This document shows positions 56,609-64,000 of a stretch of DNA of 64,000 nucleotides, in pieces; positions within the stretch are counted from its first letter, which is position 1; each line of letters starts with the position of its first letter. Position numbers and translations under genes: made by a program. The stretch is from NCBI GenBank assembly GCA_032717465.1, contig CM064732.1, positions 35,505,015-35,569,014 of the forward strand. The letters run 5' to 3'. This DNA is from Coenobita brevimanus. Its lineage: Eukaryota; Arthropoda; Malacostraca; Decapoda; Coenobitidae. The notes below the pieces were generated by a model. The model was not told the origin of the DNA. It ran no database searches and saw only the letters and a program-made list of their open reading frames with translations.

Positions 56609-59345
56609 TTACTGGCGTTCTCCATTCATAAAATATCTGTAACAGTTAGACTTGAACAGCTGTGGGTTGAAATTTGGAGGGAAACAACTCTGGGGAAGCC
56701 AATTCCAGAGAGATGCAGTTCGGGGAATGAAAGAATTCTGATAGACAGAAGTTCTGCAATATGGCTGAGTGACATTCCAGTCATGAGCGCTACCAGATGC
56801 CCGTGTAGCACGAGGGAAGGCATGGAGAGGTGGCACCATGGAAGCAACTTCGTCTGAGCATCTGCCAAAAAAATATCTGTAAAATAATGCAAGGGAGGCA
56901 ACATTCCTTCTTACACGCAGGGGAGGTAGTTTATATGTAATGACAGGGTTGTTAATGATTCTAACAGCTTTGTTCTGAATTTTCTCTAGTTGTCTTAATG
57001 CAACCTCTCTACAACCATCCCACAAGGGTGAGTAATATTCAAGCTGAGAGCGCACATGACTCTTATAAATTATAGCTAACTGCTCATCGGCGAAGAAGTT
57101 ACGGACTCTGTACAATAATCAAAGTTTCTCTGAGGCGGTTTTAGCAAGTGATCTGACATGAAAGGTCCAGCTGAGGGCACTATTAAGTGAGACGCTAAGA
57201 ATTTCAATACTTTTGCAGATGGGAATATTAGTAGCACTGAAGGTAATGTACGAATCTGGCAATATCTGTCTATTAGTAAACTGTATATATTTAGTTTTAC
57301 TAGCATTAAAAGAGACAAGGTTGTTTTGTCCCCATTCACTGATCGTAGATAGATCTTGATTTATGGAGATGGCTGTACTGAGTTGAGAAGTAGAGATATT
57401 AGACTTTGTAAATGGGTGTCTGAGTGTGAATGAACTATGTAGTGTTGAGTCATCTGCATATGAGTGAATGGGATTGTGGGTGACAGATAAGAGATCATTA
57501 ATATGAACCAGAAATAGGGTTGGCACCAGAACTGATCCCTGCGGCACGCCAGTGTTAATTGAGTGGAAATTGGAATATACATCATCTACTTTTACTCTTA
57601 TTTTCCTGTCACTAAGATATGAAGAAATCAAAGGAACAAAAGATGTTAGTCCATAGCAAGGGAGTTTGGACAGCAGGGAACGGTGCCATACTCTGTCAAA
57701 AGCTTTAGAGATATCAAGAGCTACTGCATGAGTTTCTCCAAAAAGATCAATTGATTGATGGATGGTATGAGTTAAGAGATTGAGTATGTCAATGTTGGAT
57801 CTTTCGTGGCGAAAACCATATTGTCTATCACTAATTAAGTTGTTGGATTCAAGATGTTTAACAATGTGCTTATTAATTAAAGTTTCAAATACCTTACCAA
57901 GAGAAGATGTGACATCTATTGCTCTGTAATTGGAGAGGTCAGACGAACTTCCTTTCTTCGGAATTGGGTGGATATTGGCTTCTTTCCATGAATTTGGGAA
58001 TAAAGAAGTACGTATGTATAGTCTGAACAATTTAGCTAGGACAGAGGCAAGTTCAGGGGAACACTTTTTCAAAATAATTGGCGGAATTCCATCTGGGCCT
58101 GGAGCTTTGTTGGTAGGTAAATTGTCTAGGATTGAGTTTATGTATCTTGTCTGTATTTTAAGTGGGGCAATTTCGGGAGAATCAAGTTCCAGTACTGGGA
58201 CATTCTGGCTGGTATCGTCTATGGTAGAGTTTCTGGCAAAGGTACTGGCAAAGATATTTGCTTTCCCACGTGGGTCATTTGTAATGTTGCCATCTGAAGA
58301 TTTTAGTGGGGGAATGGAAGATGACTTGCTAAAGTTATTATTGAAAGAATTAAGAGTTGACCAGAATATTCTATTGTCATTAGGGTTGTTATGTAGTTTT
58401 GATGCTTGCTTTTGAAGAAAGTTTGATTTAGATAGATTTAATACAGCTTTTGCATGATTTCTAGCAATTTTAAATTGGGAGAGTGATTCAGATGTTTTTG
58501 ATTTTAAGTAAGAGTTATATGCTAATGACTTTTTGGCTGTTGCTCTGGCACAGTTGCCATCAAACCATTTTGGAGAGTTCGATCTTTTAGTGAACTGTTG
58601 ACTTGGTATGAATAAATCCATACCAGCTAGAATTAAGTTGCAAATGTGGGACTAGATATAATTGGGATCACTAGAGAAGAAAGATTCCCATGGAATGTCA
58701 GCAAGATAATTTCTAAATCCATCCCAGTCTGCCCTATCAAAGTGCCATCGGGTCACCCTGACAGGTTCAGAACGGGGAGGTGTGGGAGCATTAACTAATG
58801 AGGCTTTGATGAGATTGTGGTCAGAGGATCCAAGTGGTGACCAACTGGGTAAGATTAAATGATTCCGCAAACAGCTCGCACTCTAGACCAGCGTCGTCAG
58901 GCCGGGCAGAATGCAATAACCATTCAACATTAAGTATGTTAAAATCACCCAAAATGGTAATTTCGGTACCAAGGGCAAGGTTAAGGTTACTCAACTGAGT
59001 GGATATGGAATCAAATACACTGGGTTCCGAAGAAGCATTTGGGGAACGATAAACTACACAAATATATTTGGTAATGTTTTAACAATTTAGTTTATATAAT
59101 GAGTAATCAAAACAGGATGAAGTGAAGTTTAAAATATTGTCAACTGCATATTGGGGTTTGATATAAGAACAGGTGCCGCCCTTGTTACGGAAGTTTGTAA
59201 GGAGATGGTAACTGGGAAAACAAAATGGAGATATATCGGTAAAGGGTGAGCATTGTGGTTCTGTGAGGAAAAGGGCCAAAGGGGATATGGACTGAAGGAA
59301 AAAATGAACTGAGTTTAAATTTGTGGTAAAGTAGGTAAATCCAGC
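56609..59345 (-). mobile_element. Jockey/CR1-like LINE with two in-frame stops
   Basis: Minus strand. Endonuclease part: 'YICVVYRSPNASSEP' (about 59070-59025) and 'ITILGDFNIL' (about 58960-58930), with frame changes. From 58870 to 56609 one frame is kept: stop TAG at 58654-58652, then 500 codons with 'NKAPGPDGIPPIIL', 'ALDISKAFDRVWH', 'VPQGSVLVPTLFL' and the catalytic YADD at nt 57460-57449. A stop TGA at 57121-57119 follows 'ASEKL'. The C-terminal part 'LYRVRNFFADEQLAIIYKSH' then runs to the end. The 5' end is truncated at about 59345. Plus-strand frames are shadows. Confidence 0.88.
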
Positions 59346-60273
59346 ATTGTTTATTGTAAATTATCATTAGCTTGCCGAAAGAAGGGGGCATACGCCTCCT
59401 CCCCCCCCCCGCCCCCAATCTCCGTTCCTGGAATGTGCAGGACAGGAATGAATGGAAGGGAATCATACATGATGAACATGTTGGGAGTGGCAGTCAAAAG
59501 TACATGGAACAGCTTTTTGGCAAGTCATGTGATGTGACTTTTGTTGCGGAAAGTGTGACTCGTGAAAATAAATTGATACTCGTAATTTCTTGGGCTTGAG
59601 TCAGTGAGCATTAGTTCTTCTCTATTCCTTTTCTGAGGCCTGATTCTCAGCACACATTAAAAAAAGGGGGTTTTGGTGATGATGTTGATGATGATTATGA
59701 CAACGATGAGGGAAAATATTGGGATCAGGAGTTTTAACAAATTAAGCATTTTTAAATACCGAAATGATTTTTATGACTGGTAAGTTATCAGAATCTGATT
59801 AATGTATCACAATAATATATTTTACTGTTTTACCCTAAGTCTACTAATACCAAGTCGGATCACTTCTTTCTAAAACAGCTCCAAGCTCGCGCTGTGGGTA
59901 GAGCATCAGTGTGACATCGACTGGATCTGGCATGAAACCCCAGTGCTCAGTTGACTCCTGACCATGACAGTGAGTGTATGTTTGCTCCACTCACCAGATC
60001 ATGACACATTTTCAGTCCGGAGAAGTGATGGAAGGGACTGAAATGTGTGAGGGAAGGTGTAGGGGTGTGAGGGAACCTACTGCTATTTTATAGGGTTAAA
60101 CGAGTCTGCATTTCTTCCCCTTCTTCATATTCCCTTATCACAAATGTTTAATTTGAGTCTGCCCTTTTATACATTTTCTGGTACTTAATCCAGCTGACGT
60201 CACACAAGCCACGCCTCCCTGCGCGCTGACAGAATGTGAACCGAATTGGTATTAGTAGACTTAGGTCTTACCC
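59346..60273. other. Unassigned sequence
   Basis: No gene recognised. A C run lies at about 59400-59412. A tRNA-like stretch near 59885-59930 has an A-box-like TGTGGGTAGAGCA but no convincing B box. Confidence 0.4.
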
Positions 60274-60530
60274 TTAACCCACCCCGTCCCGATGACGTAT
60301 GGGTACGTTGCAACGATTTGCATTTGCCAGTCCCGGCGACGTACCAGTACGTCGTGCAATTGCAATGTGCATAATTTCGACAATTTTCAAATTTCGCGCT
60401 TGATTTGCGGTACGTACCCTCGCCTGACCTTCCCCTACCTGCCACCAGGCGGGGACACTCAGCAACCCCGCGTGACCCGCGCTAGCCCGCCACTCGTCCA
60501 CTCACCTGGTAGCCACGGTCCCGCTCAGAC

Positions 60531-63020
60531 ATGGCTAAGAGAGGTCTCTCAGACAGCGAGATTCAAGTCGCCCTGGACACCTTTACCGGCGACAGTGATT
60601 CCCCACTGGACGACGAGGAGATGGACAAAGATTATGTGCAGCCAGAGGAGGAAGAAACCACCAGCAGTGACGAGGAAGTTCCGTCACCCAGAAAGCGGCA
60701 GTACGTGACTTACCGTGCTGCTAGAGAGGGGAAGGAGGCAAAGAAGGCACGTGGTATATCCTATCCCTATCCCCAGCGTGATTTGGAAGCAGAATTCGAG
60801 GTCGAGGACGAGGACGAGGACGAGGACGGAGCCGTGGGACGTGCTGCCACGTGGTATGGACGGGAGGTCATTACACATCGTGGCCCAGAGCGCACACCAC
60901 GTCGTATGAGCAGGTATGGGCCTAGCATTCTGTTTGGGGAGCTAGGAAGTCAAGTGGAGGGAGTGGGGAGTGAAACGGAAAGTCCAGGGATTAGGGAAAG
61001 TGAGAGTGACGTGAGTGAGTCATTGCTCTCCCTACATAGTGTGAGGCGGCAGAGTGGATCACGTGGGCCAGTGCGGGTGCGTTCCTTATCTCGTGGGGTT
61101 GTGAGGGAGGGGGAAGGTGGGGAGGAACCACTCCAAAGCACGTCTTATGCTCCCCAATATCCCCTAACACGTGGTCGAGTTAGGTTGCGTGAGAGAGCAC
61201 GTGGTGTGGTAATGGAGGGGGAAGGTGGGGAGGAACCACTCCCCAGCACGTCTTCTGCTCCCCAATATTCTACTATTTCATCCCCACAGCCCCCTAATGT
61301 TCCTCAAGGCCATAAGGGTAAGGGAAAGGGAAAGGGTAAAGGCAGAGGGAAGAGGAGTGACAGTGGGGAAGCCCTCCGTACTCCTTCTCCCCCACCTCCC
61401 CAACCAGGATCTCCTCCCCACCCAGACGAAGGCAGTGATGGGGCTGATGGGGACGAGGGATTTGTGTCGTGGGATTGGGAGGATGGGAGTGATTTTTCTC
61501 CCCTCATTCACCCCTTCACTGAGCAATGGCGATCTGGCTGCACTGCACCAGGTATTCACACTAATTCCACCAGGTTGGATTTTTTCCACCTGTTTTTCAG
61601 TGAGGCATTCGTGGATCAGATCGTTTACCAAACAAACCTGTTTGCAAGCACCCAGCGCCTAGAAAGTGAAAGACTGGGAACAAGGAGTAGGCATTCTATG
61701 ATCTATGATTACCCTGTCTCACTTCCAGAAATGTTCTTATTTTTTGCCCTGGTCCTTTTGATGGGTATTATAAGAAAGAATAGAATTCCTGCTTACTGGA
61801 CTAGGGACCCTGTTATGTTTACCCCCATATTTGGTCAAGTGATGAGCCGTAATCGGTTTCAACAAATTCTAAGTCGCCTCCATTTTTATGATGCTCATGA
61901 CCCTGCAAATGCAAACAACACTGACAAAATGAGGCGAATTCGGTTGGTCTTTGATCACCTCAGGCAAACATTTCGTTCCTCATTCTATCTCTTTAGAGAT
62001 CTCGTCATAGACGAGAGTCTCGTGTTGTGGAGAGGCAATATTTCATTCAGACAGTATATACCCAGCAAAAGGCACCGTTTTGGGTTCAAGATCTTTGTTA
62101 TGTGTGACTGTAGGACTGGATACGTGCAAGACATAGTCTTGTACACCGGTGCACAGACAGACATAATAGAAGATCGAAGTATTGGACTGTCGGGAGCAGT
62201 GGTAAAGACGATGATACAAGACTACCTTCATCGCGGTCACGTTCTCTACCTCGACAACTGGTACACTAGCCCTCTTCTCGCTCGTTATCTTCACACACAT
62301 GAAACGGGAGTCTGTGGAACCATAAAGGTGAACCGGCGTCACATGGCCAAGGTAGGGCGGAAACTTGCAAGGAGTGAGGTTGTCTTCTTCAAAGCCAACA
62401 ACATCCTTGCAACAATGTGGAACCACAACAGAGAAGTAAGCCTCTTGTCCACGGTTCACCGCCCCTTGATGCACCGTACTGATTCTGTAGATTACCATAG
62501 CGAGAGCAGGCGTCGTGTTTGGAAACCTGAGTGTGTTATGGATTACAATATAAACATGCGCCTCGTGGACCAGTCAGACTCCATGATATCGACGGTAGAG
62601 TGTGCCAGGACAACGATGAAGTGGTATAAAAAACTGTTCTTTCACTTACTAGATATCACTGCTCTGAATTGCCACCACCTTCACGCCATGACCACAGGAG
62701 TTCAGGAAACATTTGAAGGGTTTGTGAGGGAGCTCACAAGAGAAATCTTTGCAAAGTATGCTGTTGAAAGGCCCCAACAGCGCACCCGCACTGCCCCTAT
62801 TACCCAAACTCCCCAGAGAATATCTGGCCGCCATTTCCCCACTCCTATCCCTCCCCAGCCCAACAGACCTAGGCCCCAACGCAGGTGTCACGTGTGCAGT
62901 AATTCACAGGTGAGACTCACAACACAGAGGAAGGACACCCGCTATGAGTGCGTGCAGTGTGACGTGGGTCTCTGTATTCACCCATGTTTTAGTGAATATC
63001 ACACGTTGATGCAATTTTAG
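60531..63020 (+). CDS. piggyBac-like transposase, intact
   Basis: An 829-codon frame without interruption. Known piggyBac transposases cut and paste DNA at TTAA; the same activity is inferred here. Order: acidic N-terminus with DSDSPLDDE-type runs (residues 20-110), variable Ser/Arg/Gly segment with a duplicated 'GEGGEEPL(Q/P)STS' module (about 195-255), Lys/Gly/Arg basic run like a nuclear signal (about 263-280), DDE_Tnp_1_7 core with Asp494 (IDES), Asp575 (LDNWYTS) and Asp680/Asp683 (VDQSD), then a C-terminal Cys-rich zinc domain ('CHVC', 'CVQC', 'CIHPC' and a final His). All expected catalytic residues are present. At 829 residues it is longer than the roughly 600-residue classic protein because of the N-terminus. 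The start is the first ATG after the TTAA and aligns with the starts of copies 1 and 2. Confidence 0.93.
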   Translation: MAKRGLSDSEIQVALDTFTGDSDSPLDDEEMDKDYVQPEEEETTSSDEEVPSPRKRQYVTYRAAREGKEAKKARGISYPYPQRDLEAEFEVEDEDEDEDGAVGRAATWYGREVITHRGPERTPRRMSRYGPSILFGELGSQVEGVGSETESPGIRESESDVSESLLSLHSVRRQSGSRGPVRVRSLSRGVVREGEGGEEPLQSTSYAPQYPLTRGRVRLRERARGVVMEGEGGEEPLPSTSSAPQYSTISSPQPPNVPQGHKGKGKGKGKGRGKRSDSGEALRTPSPPPPQPGSPPHPDEGSDGADGDEGFVSWDWEDGSDFSPLIHPFTEQWRSGCTAPGIHTNSTRLDFFHLFFSEAFVDQIVYQTNLFASTQRLESERLGTRSRHSMIYDYPVSLPEMFLFFALVLLMGIIRKNRIPAYWTRDPVMFTPIFGQVMSRNRFQQILSRLHFYDAHDPANANNTDKMRRIRLVFDHLRQTFRSSFYLFRDLVIDESLVLWRGNISFRQYIPSKRHRFGFKIFVMCDCRTGYVQDIVLYTGAQTDIIEDRSIGLSGAVVKTMIQDYLHRGHVLYLDNWYTSPLLARYLHTHETGVCGTIKVNRRHMAKVGRKLARSEVVFFKANNILATMWNHNREVSLLSTVHRPLMHRTDSVDYHSESRRRVWKPECVMDYNINMRLVDQSDSMISTVECARTTMKWYKKLFFHLLDITALNCHHLHAMTTGVQETFEGFVRELTREIFAKYAVERPQQRTRTAPITQTPQRISGRHFPTPIPPQPNRPRPQRRCHVCSNSQVRLTTQRKDTRYECVQCDVGLCIHPCFSEYHTLMQF

Positions 63021-63029
63021 CATGGTGTG

Positions 63030-63640
63030 AATGCGAAAGGACGCTGAAATTATGAGGTAAATGCGACAGACGGACGCTCAGTGAAATTATCAGTCATGTG
63101 GATCTCCAAATATTAGTATAAAGTGCCTACGGGTAGAACATAAGTGAAAATATTGTGTGTAAGTATATAAATCTGCCTTAAGTTGAAACTTACATAGAGA
63201 GGGTTGTATGATGCGATATCCTGTCGCTCAGTGCAATAAATACGGCCCGTAATTATATAATTATTATTATGTGACATTCTTACGGGTATAATATAAGTTC
63301 TAATTATAGTATGTGATGATATATATTCTAAGTCAAATATTCATAGCGTGTGTATAAAGATAAGATTTCCTGACGCTCAGTGGAATGAATAAGGCACGTA
63401 TTAGTCAAAATAAAAGTCAGCAAGTGATAAAGTGAATAATTAGTATATAAGTGTGTGAGTGAATGAGTATATAAGTGTGTGAGTATTATGTATGTCGAAA
63501 CATTCCTTGCGAGGGTATTTTCAGGCGATATTCTCACGCTCACTTGAATAAATAATGGCAGTAAGTATGTAGAGTGCATTATAGGGGTGTAAACGTGTGT
63601 AATGTAAGTGGGAAATTATAATTGGAGTGAATAAATAAAG
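63030..63640 (+). repeat. 150-163-bp tandem units in the piggyBac 3' region, copy 3
   Basis: (G/T/C)(A/T)CGCTCA(G/C)TG(A/C/G)AAT-like words at about 63073, 63223, 63372 and 63534, each followed by AGT(A/C)A..-type and GTATATAAGT-like words. The array continues past the SINE toward the window edge. Confidence 0.7.
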
Positions 63641-63701
63641 TAGATGATGAAACACGAGTGTTTGAGATCGTGGTTGCTACGTGAATATGCGCTAGCATAT
63701 C

Positions 63702-63819
63702 GCCAACGGCCGTACCACGTTGAGTACACCGCTTCCCGTCCGATCAGCGAAGTTAAGCAACGTTGGGTCTGGTTAGTACTTGGATGGGTGACCGCCTGGG
63801 AACACCAGATGCTGTTGGC
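63702..63819 (+). rRNA. 5S rRNA-like sequence (SINE head, not a free gene)
   Basis: Contains the A box/intermediate element region AAGTTAAGCAACG and the C box TTGGATGGGTGACCGCCTGGG, and both terminal-stem halves (GCCAACG.. and ..TGTTGGC). The usual T-run terminator of a 5S gene is absent immediately after it (ATCCCTACG follows), so transcription would read through into the SINE body. It is therefore best read as the promoter module of the SINE. Confidence 0.8.
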
Positions 63820-63935
63820 ATCCCTACGTGTCAAGTGGGGTTGGTGGAGGATTAGTGCCCCTCCCTGTAAAACAATTAACTCTAAGCCATTGGCCACCCC
63901 GTCTGGGATATATGACGTCTGGCAATGAATGAATG
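63702..63935 (+). mobile_element. 5S-rRNA-derived SINE, full-length head
   Basis: A head of about 118 nt matches 5S rRNA end to end, from GCCAACGGCC to GCTGTTGGC. A body of about 70 nt follows, then a tail of about 37 nt (63892-63928: GGCCACCCC...GACGTCTGGCAAT) that matches the 3' end of the RTE LINE at 6003-6040, and an (ATGA)n run. The possible target duplication GAATATGCGCTAGCAT / GAATATCGCTAAAT is imperfect. It lies inside the 3' array of piggyBac-like copy 3. The 5S head supplies the Pol III promoter (established for SINE3-type elements). Confidence 0.88.
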
Positions 63936-64000
63936 AATATCGCTAAATGCCCTCGTAATGAATGAAAATAATTGAAAACCTTTACAGTGGTGGAGGAAAG

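Larger units (their letters stand above)
60274..64000 (+). mobile_element. piggyBac-like transposon, copy 3 (3' end beyond window)
   Basis: Left end TTAA at 60274-60277 with TTAACCCACCCCGTCCCG, which matches the right-end sequence of copy 1 closely. Subterminal GACGTA(T/C) words follow. The ATG is again 257 nt from the TTAA. After the transposase come diverged 150-163-bp units as in copies 1 and 2. By analogy the right end should fall about 300-600 bp past the window edge. The nucleotide sequence is clearly diverged from copies 1 and 2, so it is a separate subfamily. Confidence 0.9.

Noticed and set aside
59885..59935. tRNA gene or tRNA-like SINE head
   Set aside because: An A-box-like word is present, but there is no acceptable B box or foldable cloverleaf.
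63702..63819. A free-standing functional 5S rRNA gene
   Set aside because: No T-run terminator follows; it is fused to a SINE body and RTE-like tail and lies inside a transposon. A second, truncated copy with the same body exists at 19.7 kb.

Overview
This window looks like intergenic DNA from a large, repeat-rich animal genome, most likely a decapod crustacean (inference). The grounds are long (AT)n, (GA)n, (GATA)n and (CA)n tracts throughout, short TTAGG-type motifs, and the mix of RTE, jockey/CR1-like, Penelope, piggyBac-like and hAT elements. I found no confident host protein-coding gene with exons. Nearly all recognisable coding sequence belongs to transposable elements (TEs).

1-19 kb: decayed RTE-type and CR1-type LINE pieces (730-1832, 3381-5180, 14060-14985). 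An RTE LINE has an open reverse transcriptase frame and a (TCTA)n tail (5984-7780, minus strand). A 540-bp jockey fragment abuts a Penelope GIY-YIG endonuclease piece (8796-9963). Two tRNA-like SINEs have (AT)n tails, and a fold-back repeat lies at 17500-18010.

19-29 kb: a minus-strand ZBED5/FAM200-like (hAT-derived) coding sequence is cut by three DNA transposons, each with a readable target duplication. They are a hAT-type element (27242-28624), a 771-bp piggyBac MITE (26428-27198), and a 6.9-kb terminal-inverted-repeat element with a palindromic CCAGG target duplication (19287-26151). The last one carries a 5S-derived SINE, a fold-back repeat and a complete 3.9-kb piggyBac-like transposon.

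29-44 kb: a jockey-like LINE with a mutated catalytic box (29160-32350), a 230-bp (AT)n tract, a direct and inverted segmental duplication (35155-38860), a tandem repeat unit near clustered TCAAGGTCA motifs (38860-40240), and about five monomers of a 180-bp satellite (42590-43560).

44-56 kb: a minus-strand Ty3/gypsy-like retroelement with an envelope-type gene, broken in every gene. Its RNase H is split by a piggyBac MITE and by a full piggyBac-like transposon. Its gag side is hit by a 5'-truncated RTE copy.

56-64 kb: a jockey/CR1-like LINE with two in-frame stops (56609-59345), then a third piggyBac-like element with an uninterrupted 829-codon transposase. A 5S-rRNA-derived SINE sits in its 3' repeat array.

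How they work together: the 5S SINE shares its 3' end with the RTE LINE, which suggests trans-mobilisation. The piggyBac MITEs share ends with the autonomous piggyBac copies. Retroposon tails merge into microsatellites.
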